Shown here: positions 16,495 to 25,338 of the stretch, in pieces
Position numbering within the stretch: the first letter of the stretch is position 1
Layout: each line of letters begins with the position of its first letter
Assembly: GCF_020171845.1 (NCBI RefSeq)
Contig: NZ_JAIVAM010000008.1
Coordinates: 248,001-312,000 of the forward strand
From: Cytobacillus kochii
Lineage (GTDB): Bacteria; Bacillota; Bacilli; Bacillales; Cytobacillaceae
Direction: 5' to 3'
Length of the DNA stretch: 64,000 nt
Position numbers and translations under genes: made by a program
Notes under the pieces: model-generated
What the model was told of the DNA's origin: nothing
What the model saw: only the letters and a program-made list of their open reading frames with translations
The model's database searches: none

Positions 16495-17949
16495 CTATTC
16501 CCTCATGTGAATTTCTGCTGCTGCACGGATCCCTGACTCGATTGCTCCTTCAATCCAGCCAGGGAATAAGGATGCATGCTCCCCAGCAAAATGAAGTCTG
16601 CCGGAGGGTTTACTTACCTCCTCACCGAAATGCTTTTGTTGACCTGGTGCATATAACGTGAAACAACCTGCAGAAAATGAATTTCTGCTCCAATTAAATG
16701 TAACGGTTCTTAGGTATTCTTTATAGACAATATTGCCATATACTTCACTTAAGCATTTCAAGACTTCCCTCGTAATATCTGATTGTGACAAACTATTCCA
16801 TAATAAAGCGTCACTGCCCCAACTATAGCTTGCAAGTAAAACTGCTGGTGCATCATTATTTACTCTACTTGGAATATAGCTAAAACGAATCGGTAAATCA
16901 GTTATGACATGACCAAAGTTGTACCTTTCCCAAAAAGGGCTACTAAACTCAATTCCAATTTTCATTGAAGAAATGTTTTGCAATTCTCTAATGGCCTGCC
17001 ATTTTTTTTGACTAATGCTATTTTTGGGTAGTAAATCTATAAATTGAAGTGTAGTAAACGGTAAGGTAATAAGACAATAATCACCTGTATACGTTTTAAA
17101 AGTATGTTGATATGTATCATGGACATATATGTTTACTTTGTTACTACCTTGTTTGATACTTTCTATTTTTTGATTGTAAAATAGGTTCGATGCTAATTCC
17201 ATTTGAAAGGAGTAGGGAAGCCGATCATTCCCACCTCTTATTTCAAAATATTTGATATCAGGTTGAAAGAGTGGGGAGAGGACACTAGATAAAATCGATA
17301 TAAATGATAATTCTTGAAACCCTTCAATACCTAAGAGAATACTAATTAATCTAATCGCATTTGAAGATAAAGCCGTTGCTAAAGGGTTATATTTTAAAAA
17401 ATCGACCATGGAATATTTGTCGTATTCTGAAACCATTTTTTTCTTTTCTTCTTCTGTACTATTATTATAGAGTGTGATAAATGGCTCTACCGCATCTTGT
17501 AATAGTGTAAAGGCTGTCTTTCCTTGCTCATTTTTATTTAAATGAAAATCAAGTAAGTTTGGATTTTCTTCGTATTGTTTTCTTGAAATTTTCCTATTAT
17601 TAATATATATAATATCGTTTGGATGACTATTAATAAAAGGCGATAATGGCAATTGAAACTTTTCTATATATTTTAATACGAGTTTATGTGTATGAGGAAT
17701 TCTCATTGCACCCATATTAAGATAATTCCCATTTGTAAAAGGGGACCTAAGCGTGTAGATTCTACCTCCTATACGGTTATTCCCTTCTAGGACAGTGACA
17801 GTATGCCCCGCTTGTTTAAGGAGTGAGGCTGAAACTAATCCAGCCATGCCTGCACCTGCAATCAAGACATTCTTCTTTCTTTGTTTTATATTTGGTAATC
17901 CATTTTTGATGATGGAAAGCATGTCGTTAGGGTATTTAGGTAGTAACAT
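16495..17949 (-). CDS. Flavin-containing amine oxidase
   Basis: A 484-residue FAD enzyme of the monoamine/L-amino-acid oxidase family. The dinucleotide-binding fold has VLIAGAGMAGLVSASLL (about 28-44) with the Glu of VLEGNNRIGGRI, and the C-terminal FAD motif reads LHFAGEHASLFPGWIEGAIESG (about 449-470). It would oxidise an amine or amino acid and release peroxide and ammonia. ATG follows GGAGGGGG on the minus strand, 18 bases after the stop of the Hsp20-like gene, so both share the SigK-type promoter. A sporulation or coat-related role is inferred from that. Confidence 0.88.
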   Translation of the reverse strand: MLLPKYPNDMLSIIKNGLPNIKQRKKNVLIAGAGMAGLVSASLLKQAGHTVTVLEGNNRIGGRIYTLRSPFTNGNYLNMGAMRIPHTHKLVLKYIEKFQLPLSPFINSHPNDIIYINNRKISRKQYEENPNLLDFHLNKNEQGKTAFTLLQDAVEPFITLYNNSTEEEKKKMVSEYDKYSMVDFLKYNPLATALSSNAIRLISILLGIEGFQELSFISILSSVLSPLFQPDIKYFEIRGGNDRLPYSFQMELASNLFYNQKIESIKQGSNKVNIYVHDTYQHTFKTYTGDYCLITLPFTTLQFIDLLPKNSISQKKWQAIRELQNISSMKIGIEFSSPFWERYNFGHVITDLPIRFSYIPSRVNNDAPAVLLASYSWGSDALLWNSLSQSDITREVLKCLSEVYGNIVYKEYLRTVTFNWSRNSFSAGCFTLYAPGQQKHFGEEVSKPSGRLHFAGEHASLFPGWIEGAIESGIRAAAEIHMRE

Positions 17950-17967
17950 ACTTTTTCCCCCTCCTAA

Positions 17968-18432
17968 CTAATGGTCATCGACATGTATTTCAGATAATTG
18001 CCGGTCAATCAACTTATAAAGTTGGATTTCTAAAATGGCATCTTGGTAGTCTGCTTTAGCGCCTTTTTTATTTACAAGAGTCGGTAATGTAATAAGTGTT
18101 TGGTCACTGTCCTTTGGAATATGTTCGAGAATGAGTTGATTGGTTGTATGATACATTTTTAATTGCTTTAACCATTCTCGTTTTTGGATTTCTATTCGCA
18201 CAAAAACATATTTATGTGTCTCCAAGACACGAAATCTTAATTTACTTTGTGATTGACTATTTTCTGTTGTATGTTGAGTTTCTTCTTGTTTTTGCTCGTT
18301 TGAATATTGAAGGTCATTCGGAAAGACTTTTCCGAGCATCCCTTGTACATACTCATTGACTTCTTTTTGGTTTAATTTTTCGAATTTGGCCTTCATTTCT
18401 TTATTAAATGGGAATTGATTCCAAGGGAACAT
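17968..18432 (-). CDS. Hsp20-like (GerT/CotP-type) spore-associated protein
   Basis: A 154-residue protein starting MFPWNQFPFNKEMK, with a conserved-looking helical N-terminus, a polar Gln/Glu/Ser linker (about 45-65) and a C-terminal beta-rich half like an alpha-crystallin domain. The start resembles GerT-like proteins of Bacillus spores. ATG follows AAGGGTG on the minus strand. A near-perfect SigK promoter lies about 60 bases upstream, which supports expression in the mother cell late in sporulation. The amine oxidase gene follows in the same unit. Family naming is moderately sure. Confidence 0.65.
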   Translation of the reverse strand: MFPWNQFPFNKEMKAKFEKLNQKEVNEYVQGMLGKVFPNDLQYSNEQKQEETQHTTENSQSQSKLRFRVLETHKYVFVRIEIQKREWLKQLKMYHTTNQLILEHIPKDSDQTLITLPTLVNKKGAKADYQDAILEIQLYKLIDRQLSEIHVDDH

Positions 18433-18493
18433 ACACTTTTCACCCTTCCAAAAAAAGAGATGATCTTTCCGATGATGATAATCGCCTATTCAT

Positions 18494-18521
18494 TAATTTA
18501 TGCAACATTTCTATTTTCGTT
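18494..18521 (-). promoter_or_regulatory. SigK-type sporulation promoter
   Basis: On the minus strand AC (at 18520-18519) is followed after 16 bases by CATAAATTA (18502-18494), matching the SigK pattern AC-N16/17-CATANNNTA exactly. Confidence 0.65.
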
Positions 18522-18621
18522 AAAAAAACATCAATTCAAATCACTTGCAACATTACTTTATAGTGATTAGTATTAAAATTAAATAATAATTTTAAAAATT
18601 CTAACTAAAAGGGGTTGTTAC

Positions 18622-19395
18622 GTGAATACAAAGACAGCGTTAATTACTGGTGGGTCAACCGGTATCGGTAGCAGTATTGCTTGGAAAGTAGCAGAGCAAA
18701 ATGTAAATGTGATTATTAATTATAGACATAGCGAACAAAAAGCAATTGAACTTTGTGAGGCCCTTACTAAGAAATATGGGACAAAAAATATTGCCATTAA
18801 AGCAGATATTACGAATGAAGATGAATGTAATTATCTCATACAGCAATCATTAGCGAAAACAGATTCAATTGATATCTTGATACATAACGCAGGCCCATAT
18901 ATTCATGAAAAAAAGAAAATGATTGAATACTCTTTAGATGAATGGTCTTATTTAATAAATGGAAATCTACAAGCTTTATTTATATTAGGCAAAGCCATAA
19001 TTCCACTCATGAGAAAGGGGAATTGGGGGAGAATCATTACAATAGGTTTTGATCGCGCCGAAACTGCCCCAGGATGGATGTATCGTTCGGCTTTTGCTGC
19101 AGCAAAATCAGGTGTAGTCTCATTAACAAAAACGCTTGCCTTAGAAGAAGCGGAAAATGGTATAACAGTTAATATGGTTTGCCCAGGGGATATAATTGGC
19201 AAGTGGAAAGAGAGTGATATAGACGATGCCTGTACAGTAAAAGATGATCGAACTCCTGTAGGGCGCCCTGGCACAGGGGAGGATGTGGCGAGGGTGATTG
19301 CTTTTCTTATTGAACCTGCATCTAGTTTTATCACGGGTAGTGTCATTCCAATAACTGGAGCAAAAGATGTGTTAGGAAAAAACCTTCATCAATAA
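18622..19395 (+). CDS. SDR-fold protein lacking the usual catalytic Ser and Tyr
   Basis: A 257-residue SDR with the cofactor motif TGGSTGIG (9-16) and HNAG (88-91). At the place of the active-site Tyr the sequence reads FAAAK (Phe158, Lys162), with a Tyr four residues earlier (Tyr154). The Ser position reads ITIGFDRAE, so the Ser is absent too. The FabI-type YX6K spacing does not fit either (Y-X7-K). It may bind a nucleotide without normal SDR chemistry or use a different residue. GTG start behind AAGGGG. It is followed closely by a small gene on the same strand. Confidence 0.85.
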   Translation: MNTKTALITGGSTGIGSSIAWKVAEQNVNVIINYRHSEQKAIELCEALTKKYGTKNIAIKADITNEDECNYLIQQSLAKTDSIDILIHNAGPYIHEKKKMIEYSLDEWSYLINGNLQALFILGKAIIPLMRKGNWGRIITIGFDRAETAPGWMYRSAFAAAKSGVVSLTKTLALEEAENGITVNMVCPGDIIGKWKESDIDDACTVKDDRTPVGRPGTGEDVARVIAFLIEPASSFITGSVIPITGAKDVLGKNLHQ

Positions 19396-19451
19396 GCATG
19401 TCTCCGATTCTTATCACATATATTGTTAAAAAGACTGTGGGAGAGATGAGA

Positions 19452-19607
19452 ATGGCTTATCAAGGTTCAAAAGGCTGGTATATTGCAAAACTAAAAGAAT
19501 TTGGTGTCAATAGACATCCAATAGAGTTGCGGAAATTAGAACTTTACAAGACCTATGAAGTCAGAAAAATTTATCAACAGGTTTTAGCGAATAAAAAACA
19601 AGGGTAG
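19452..19607 (+). CDS. DUF2639/YflJ-like small protein
   Basis: A 51-residue protein, MAYQGSKGWYIAKLKEFGVN followed by a basic helix with KLELYKTYEVRKIY. This resembles the YflJ/DUF2639 family of small Bacillus proteins with the SKGWYVAKLKE motif; function is not known. ATG at 19452 was chosen because GGGAGAG lies 8 bases upstream, while the earlier ATG at 19398 has no site. A terminator overlaps its 3' end. Confidence 0.75.
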   Translation: MAYQGSKGWYIAKLKEFGVNRHPIELRKLELYKTYEVRKIYQQVLANKKQG

Positions 19608-19630
19608 CTATTAAGCTCCCTTGTTTTTTT
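19592..19630. terminator. Bidirectional terminator
   Basis: AAAAACAAGGG pairs with CCCTTGTTTTT; A-run on one side and T-run on the other let it end both the YflJ-like gene (plus) and the GNAT gene (minus). Confidence 0.85.
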
Positions 19631-20189
19631 AAGCTTCTTTTAGATGCGTTGTATCTTCCACTGTAAGTCCTTCTCTAAGCATATGAAGAGAATAAAGATC
19701 TTTAGGGATTTCAAATAAATCGTAAATTTGGCCAGTTTCATTTATTTTTTCATACAAACTTTTACGTGATTCATTGGCATAAATGGCATAAGGTAGTTTC
19801 TGGGCAGCTTTTAATGAACGAATATTTTCTTTTTTTATGCGCATAAAAATGGTTTCAATATTTAAATCATAAAAAAGTTCATTAAAGAAAGCATCTTTGG
19901 CTAATTGATTATAACCTTTACCATGATAAGGTTTACCGATCCATGTGCCAAGAAAACCAGCTTGGTTTTCAATGTCATATAAGCTAATTGTGCCTATTGG
20001 ATTATTCCATTCATCTGTAATGGTGCGAGAGATGAGTTTTTCTTGTTCCTCAGCTTCGAGCGTTTGTTTCGTAATAAATAACAGTTCTTCATAAGATTGA
20101 GCTTTATGACGCACAAAAGGGAAGACATCGGGGTGCGTCATCAATTCGAATAAAACTTGACAATCATTTAGGTCACGTTTTTTCAGCAT
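19629..20189 (-). CDS. GNAT acetyltransferase, RimJ/RimL type
   Basis: A 186-residue N-acetyltransferase. The acetyl-CoA loop reads WIGKPYHGKGYNQLAKDAF (about 90-108), preceded by GTISLYDIENQAGFLG, as in RimJ/RimL-like proteins that modify amino groups of proteins or small molecules. A C-terminal extension of about 40 residues follows the fold. ATG follows GGAGGG on the minus strand. A structured RNA element with a terminator-like hairpin lies 45-155 bases upstream on the same strand and may control it. Substrate unknown. Confidence 0.85.
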   Translation of the reverse strand: MLKKRDLNDCQVLFELMTHPDVFPFVRHKAQSYEELLFITKQTLEAEEQEKLISRTITDEWNNPIGTISLYDIENQAGFLGTWIGKPYHGKGYNQLAKDAFFNELFYDLNIETIFMRIKKENIRSLKAAQKLPYAIYANESRKSLYEKINETGQIYDLFEIPKDLYSLHMLREGLTVEDTTHLKEA

Positions 20190-20229
20190 TGGTTATCCCT
20201 CCACGTGAGAGTAAACCTACTCCATGCCA

Positions 20230-20345
20230 AAAAGACAGAAAAGGCCCACCCTCGAAATTTTTTGTAATGTAACTAAAAAATTTCGGGGTGGGAATCGAAC
20301 CCACTAGAACCAGTAAACTGGTGGCGCACCATTTGCCTTCCCAAT
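20230..20345 (-). ncRNA. Structured RNA element with tRNA T-arm mimic and terminator hairpin
   Basis: Read on the minus strand, the element holds three short hairpins: GGTG-CGC-CACC, ACCAG-TTTA-CTGGT and GTGGG-TTCGATT-CCCAC. The last is a perfect tRNA T-arm. A long hairpin follows: CCCACCC-CGAAATTTTTT pairs with AAAAAATTTCG-a-GGGTGGG, then CCTTTTCTGTCTTTTT. The CCCAC block can pair in either structure, as in attenuators. The rest of a tRNA is missing. It may be an sRNA or the leader of the GNAT gene. I do not recognise the family. Confidence 0.5.
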
Positions 20346-20682
20346 ATCCAAAAACAAAAGATATTATCGACTAAAAATATTATTTTATGAAAGTATAATA
20401 CTAAAAAAATAGCAAAAAGGGAATAGATTTTTTACCTTATTTTTAAGATTTTTTTTCGCCAAATTTCTCCATTTTTTGCATACCTGATTCTAAAGGTAAA
20501 ATGGCAAAAAGCAATCAATAGGTGAGAAGGTGAAAAAAGTACGATTCATTGAGGTGAAGTGAGGTAGGGTCATAAAAAAAGTTTAATGATTGGAGATAAA
20601 TGGTGAAGAAACCTTATCATTATTTAGACAGAGTTAGGAGACGGAAATTCTAATTTAAAGATAAATCTGTCTCCTTATCATG
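20346..20682. other. Intergenic region between the RNA element and the amidohydrolase gene
   Basis: AT-rich, with no gene. A weak inverted repeat (AGGAGAC with GTCTCCT, about 20636-20675) lies near the amidohydrolase stop but has no T-run. I see no clear promoter for the RNA element. Confidence 0.4.
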
Positions 20683-21816
20683 TTATTTATCCACCGCATT
20701 TGTATATGCCCAATTGCCTGAGACCATTGTCCATTTTGGTTTTGCTAGAAAATGAAAAGGATGGTGGCTCCAGAGTACAAGATCAGCTTCTTTCCCTTCT
20801 TCAATGCTTCCTACGATATGATCAATTTTTAAGTTTTTAGCGGCAGCGATCGTTATTCCCTCCAATGCTTTTTGTTCGGATAATCCTTCTCGAACAGCAA
20901 TACTTGCGCAAATGTTTAAGTATTGAATAGGTGTATAAGGGTGATCGGTGGTAATTGAAACGGAGACACCTGCTTGATCGAGGATTTTATAAGTGTCCCA
21001 CGTCTTGTTTTTTAACTCTACTTTTGATCGTCTTGTTAAGGTTGGTCCAACGCTCACTTGGAGATTCTTACCTAAATAAGGAGTAATTAAATGACCCTCT
21101 GTACAATGTTCAATTCGTATATCTAAATGAAACTCTTTAGCAAATCGTAGTGCAGTTAAAATATCGTCTGCTCTATGGGCATGGATTCGTACAGGTATTT
21201 CTTGTGTAAGTGCTTTAATAATAGGGGATGTGCGCAGGTTTACTTCATTTGGATTAGCATGAACATTATAAAACGCTTCTCTTAACATCCCCATAATGCC
21301 CATTCTAGTAATTGAATGATCATTGCTATGACTATGAACTTTTTTAGGGTTTTCTCCAAGAGCAATTTTTAATCCAGCAGTTTCTTTAACAAGCATTTCT
21401 TCAACACTATTGCCGTACGTTTTCAAGATGGATGTGGTGCCACCAATAATATTCGCACTGCCTGGCATTACGTGAACAGTAGTTATCCCAGCTTTAAGTG
21501 CATCACGAAAGGCAGGGTCAAAAGGGTGGATGCCATCGATTGCCCGAATATGAGGTGTTAATGGCTGTGTTGTCTCGTTCGCATCATTACCAGCCCAACC
21601 AGTCCCCTCGTCATATAATCCAATATGTGTATGCACATCAATAAAACCAGGTAACAGAAAACCATGAGAACAATCAACGACTTGTGCATGCAAATCTTGA
21701 ATATCTTTTCCGATCTTTTTCACTATACGATTTTTTATTAATACATCTCCGTGGAAAGGCTTTGAAGTAATGGGATAGACAATGGCATTTTTAAAAAGTA
21801 TCGTCGACATCAGCAT
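20683..21816 (-). CDS. Amidohydrolase (imidazolonepropionase-like)
   Basis: A metal-dependent hydrolase of about 377 residues. Metal ligands are visible as HTHIGLYDEG (HxH), a later HAHRADD, RIEHCTEGH and TTDHPYTP. N-terminal and C-terminal beta strands (ILFKNAIVYPIT; GSIEEGKEADLVLWSHHPF) form the usual small domain. It is closest in style to the imidazolonepropionase-like/YtcJ group whose substrates vary. I chose the ATG at 21816 over the longer frame start because AAAAAGGA lies just upstream; the ATG at 21810 is also possible. uppP lies 100 bases upstream on the same strand. Confidence 0.85.
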   Translation of the reverse strand: MLMSTILFKNAIVYPITSKPFHGDVLIKNRIVKKIGKDIQDLHAQVVDCSHGFLLPGFIDVHTHIGLYDEGTGWAGNDANETTQPLTPHIRAIDGIHPFDPAFRDALKAGITTVHVMPGSANIIGGTTSILKTYGNSVEEMLVKETAGLKIALGENPKKVHSHSNDHSITRMGIMGMLREAFYNVHANPNEVNLRTSPIIKALTQEIPVRIHAHRADDILTALRFAKEFHLDIRIEHCTEGHLITPYLGKNLQVSVGPTLTRRSKVELKNKTWDTYKILDQAGVSVSITTDHPYTPIQYLNICASIAVREGLSEQKALEGITIAAAKNLKIDHIVGSIEEGKEADLVLWSHHPFHFLAKPKWTMVSGNWAYTNAVDK

Positions 21817-21916
21817 CCATTCCTTTTTCTGCTTAATAAAATTCATCCTTAGCAAATACACTGTTAAAGTGACAAAAAAGTGAGTAGAAATCAAGAACCT
21901 ACTCATGAGAATAAAT

Positions 21917-22699
21917 TTAAAAAATGCCTGCCATTTGCATAAATAGGATTGTTAATCCTAAAATCCAAACATAAACGGCAAATATCTTTAGTGATTTTCT
22001 TTTTAGAAAATTAATCATCCAAACAACGGCAATATAACCGAAAATGGCTGATGCAAGTGTGGCAATTAACATACTGCCAAAGCTAATGGCTTCAATATGA
22101 CCAGCATACATTTCACCAAATTGCAGCACAATGCCTCCTGCTATGGTCGGTATAGATAGTAAAAATGAAAAGTATGCAGCTGTTTCTCGATCAAGTTTAC
22201 GGATGAGCCCTGCAGCGATTGTTAAACCTGATCTTGAAATAGCAGGGAATATCGCTATTGCTTGAAAACTACCAATAAATAATGCATCACTATAGCTAAT
22301 ATCTTTCATCTTTTTCGCACCATTTTTAATACTATCTGAGAACCAAAGAATGATTCCGGTAATAATAAATTCCCAGCCAATGGTGACACCGGTTTTTGAG
22401 ATCGTCTCAAATAGATCATTAAATAATAAACCAACAAAGACAGCAGGAATCGTACCAATGACAAGCAGCATAGATAACTTTCCGAATGGATTTTTTATGA
22501 TTTCTAGTAACTCATTTTTATAAACAACAAGGACAGCTAATAGTGTACCAATATGGAGCATGGTATCTAAAAATAATCCTGCTTCATCAAGACCAAATAA
22601 ATGTCTTCCAAGATACAAATGCCCAGTGCTTGAAATAGGAAGAAATTCTGTTATCCCTTGAATGATTCCAAGAATAAATGCTTCAATTTTTGACATCAT
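21917..22699 (-). CDS. uppP: Undecaprenyl-diphosphatase UppP (BacA)
   Basis: This membrane enzyme dephosphorylates undecaprenyl pyrophosphate so that the lipid carrier of cell-wall synthesis can be reused; overexpression gives bacitracin resistance. About 260 residues with 7-8 membrane segments. Signature motifs are present: GITEFLPISSTGHLYLG (about 17-33) and the SRSGLTIAAGLIRKLDRETAA segment (about 160-180). I chose the ATG at 22699 because AGGTG precedes it; a GTG at 22708 overlaps that site. Bacillus often carries several uppP/bcrC copies. Confidence 0.95.
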   Translation of the reverse strand: MMSKIEAFILGIIQGITEFLPISSTGHLYLGRHLFGLDEAGLFLDTMLHIGTLLAVLVVYKNELLEIIKNPFGKLSMLLVIGTIPAVFVGLLFNDLFETISKTGVTIGWEFIITGIILWFSDSIKNGAKKMKDISYSDALFIGSFQAIAIFPAISRSGLTIAAGLIRKLDRETAAYFSFLLSIPTIAGGIVLQFGEMYAGHIEAISFGSMLIATLASAIFGYIAVVWMINFLKRKSLKIFAVYVWILGLTILFMQMAGIF

Positions 22700-22907
22700 A
22701 TAAATCACCTATTTGTTTATTTTTTTCCTAGTAGTAAAATAAGGGGAACTCACGTATCAACTTGTTTTCTCTCGCTTTTATAAATGTATTCAAGTTGTCC
22801 AATAGAAGAACCGAAATTTGAAAATAAAAACTTTGAAACTTTTTATAATAATCTTCGTAAAATAGGTATATAGTACAAGAAGGAATAAGAGAAAGGGGAA
22901 AACAACA

Positions 22908-23231
22908 ATGAAAGATTCACAAACAGACAGAATACTTGCTGCGGGCATTTATATTATTAGTTTCTTTACTGTATTTATAGGACCACTTGTTATTTGGCTT
23001 ATAAAAAAAGATAGCTCAAAGCTTGTAGACTATCATGGTAGACAGTATTTTAACTTCCTCATTACTTACTTTGTTTATGGAATCATTAGTACGATCTTGA
23101 TGTTAGTGCTCATTGGTTATTTATTAGCAGCGATATTTGGCATTGCATTTATCGTATTTACCATTATTGCAGCCGTTAAGGCGTTTGAAGGGGAAGAGTA
23201 TCGCATCCCGTTTATCATCCGTATCCTCTAA
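22908..23231 (+). CDS. DUF4870 small membrane protein
   Basis: A 107-residue protein with about three membrane segments and the family motif around LVDYHGRQYFNFLITYFVYG (about 39-58). DUF4870 proteins are common in Bacilli; their function is unknown. ATG follows GAAAGGGGA. A long hairpin terminator follows directly, so it is a single-gene unit. Confidence 0.85.
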   Translation: MKDSQTDRILAAGIYIISFFTVFIGPLVIWLIKKDSSKLVDYHGRQYFNFLITYFVYGIISTILMLVLIGYLLAAIFGIAFIVFTIIAAVKAFEGEEYRIPFIIRIL

Positions 23232-23246
23232 TAAACGAGTAAATAT

Positions 23247-23303
23247 AAAAGGCCAAAAAGAAGACGCGAACAAATCAATGTTCGTGTTTTCTTTTGGCCT
23301 TTC
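23247..23303 (+). terminator. Long hairpin terminator of the DUF4870 gene
   Basis: AAAGGCCAAAA pairs with TTTTGGCCTTT, with further pairing of GAAGACGCGAAC to GTTCGTGTTTTC inside. Confidence 0.85.
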
Positions 23304-24108
23304 CATTGTACGCCGAATTATTGGCTTATAGAATAATATATATACTAATAAGGAACAAAGTAAATGATTGCTTCATTCATAGAGGAATGCTTATTCGGTG
23401 ATTCTTTGATTTAAGTAGGTTTGGGTGTCAAAGATAGGATAGCTGATGTATAGAGATAATAAACACGTTTAATTTTGAAATATCATTCCATTATGCGTGT
23501 TCGTATAACAAGGTACAAAGGAATAAATAACTTTATCGTACGGAACAGTAATAAATAAGAATGATGTACTTCTAAAAATCCACCTACATAATGTAGAATT
23601 ACTAAGGCAGAAACAAGATATTTGATAGTGAAACAAGAAAAGCTTCAATGATCTATAAAAAAGTTAAGGAATCACTTCCATTAATAGCTAAATGTATATA
23701 ATTGCATGATAATGTTAATGAAAAAAAGGGATTAGTCGGCATTACAATGCTTAATAAAGTTGTGGGAAATTAGGGTTTGAAACATTTGCCATCCACAACC
23801 GATAGTATAAATTATTCAAAAAAGCTTTCGTGCTACCAATTTATTTTTTGTCTTCATAAAGTGTATCAAAAAGAGAAAAGCCATCTCCTATATATTTATT
23901 CATGTCGAAAGATCGCTTATATAAATATAAAAACATCTAATAAAATAGCTTAGCCTCAACATTTTCTTTTAGTTAACTTCTTCAAAGAAAAAAAGGATTG
24001 TTCGCAATTCTTGCTTCTTGCTATGCAAACAAAGAATTCCAGCTATTTAAATTGGAAAACATCCTGGCGGTTGCACCTGCTCATAGGAAAATAAGATCAT
24101 GAGGAAGC
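23304..24108. other. 800-base gene-poor region
   Basis: I see no convincing gene, RNA or repeat. It is AT-rich with stops in all frames and could be decayed sequence. No family resemblance was recognised in the short frames. Confidence 0.4.
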
Positions 24109-24819
24109 TCAGGAATTATATAGGAATATACTTAGATCTTCCTTGTCATCTACGGTACCAAGCAGAATATCTTTGATGGTTATGTTTGGATAGGTATCTT
24201 GAAGTTTTTTAAGAATCCATTCTTCATCCCTGCCTAATTGATGCAACTGTTTACAATCAATCGTTCCCTCTTTTATAACGGTATTTGGAAAATAAAAAGG
24301 TTTGACTGGTTTGCTAAATGTGACTGCTGTTAAAGGCAAATGTTCCGTCTTCAGAAAGATGGAAACCTTGCCACCATGCTCCCATAAGGCAAGTGCGACT
24401 TTTTGGATTTCTTCAATATTCTTCATTCGCAGTTCGGTCTGCAGTTCATCAAGTGAAATTCGGGCACGTTTCATATTACGGTTATTAATCATTCCATTTT
24501 CTATTAATGGAATCGGATCGGTGATAAACCACTTTCTAAAATGTCTAAAATGCAAACTTAGGTAGATTCCGATTATATACAAGATTAAAATAACACTCAT
24601 TGTAATCATCGACCCTTCCAGACCTAATCCTTCATCGGACAGCGGATGGGCAATAATATTTCCAATAATCAGCACGATAACAAAATCGAGAAGTCCTACT
24701 TGGGAAAGGGAACGCTGACCCATTAATTTGACAAGTATGATGAAAAACACAAATCCAACAATTGCCCGGAGCATCCATTGGACAATAGTTAAAGATTCCT
24801 GTGAAGTGAAAAATTCCAT
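24109..24819 (-). CDS. DUF421 membrane protein (YetF family)
   Basis: A 236-residue protein with three N-terminal membrane segments, including VKLMGQRSLSQVGLLDFVIVLIIGNIIAHPL, a hallmark of DUF421, then a cytoplasmic part with PIPLIENGMINNRNMKRARIS and the DELQTELRMKNIEEIQKV segment. YetF-type proteins occur in several copies in Bacillus and are linked to spores or the membrane, without a settled function. I chose ATG at 24819 because AAAGGGTG is at a usable distance; a GTG at 24831 overlaps that site. Confidence 0.88.
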   Translation of the reverse strand: MEFFTSQESLTIVQWMLRAIVGFVFFIILVKLMGQRSLSQVGLLDFVIVLIIGNIIAHPLSDEGLGLEGSMITMSVILILYIIGIYLSLHFRHFRKWFITDPIPLIENGMINNRNMKRARISLDELQTELRMKNIEEIQKVALALWEHGGKVSIFLKTEHLPLTAVTFSKPVKPFYFPNTVIKEGTIDCKQLHQLGRDEEWILKKLQDTYPNITIKDILLGTVDDKEDLSIFLYNS

Positions 24820-25338
24820 AATCTTACACACCCTTTAAACAGAATTAGAAAAGAAGACTTATCTTGATCAGCCTGAATTCATAAGATAAGAAAATATATA
24901 ATTTGGACAAACTGGTTTTAGCAGTGCCATGTCCGGCACGAAAGCTGAAGCAAGACTTCCCAAACCTCATGACTCTATAAGCGGGTATCGACTCGAGCGA
25001 AGTTTCCTCTGTAATACCTTTTCTCCCTCATTCTTTGTACTATTATTTTCCAATCAATAAAATTTATTACTATAAATTGATTCCAACGGTTAGTTATTCT
25101 TTTATCTGAAACAGTGACAAGAAAAAAGATCGACTTTAATGACGATCTTCTGATTCATTCGTATTCAATTAACCTGCCCCGTTTGTTAAACAAGAAAAAA
25201 AGAACGCTCCAGCAATCCTCATCTTTAACTCTTGCATCCGTTAGTTTAAGAAGGGACCAACCAACATATGTTTTGCATCTGTATTCATATTCGAAAATGG
25301 TGCAAAAAGGAAAAAAATCGTGAGCATAATAAAAAAAA
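24820..25338. other. Intergenic region, no assigned gene
   Basis: A 500-base stretch between two minus-strand genes. Short frames at 25114-25349 on both strands have poor start contexts and no recognisable product. I see no clear promoter or terminator. Confidence 0.4.

Noticed and set aside
20683-21906. Longer start of the amidohydrolase gene at 21906
   Set aside because: The extra 30 residues look non-coding, and AAAAAGGA lies just before the later ATG codons.
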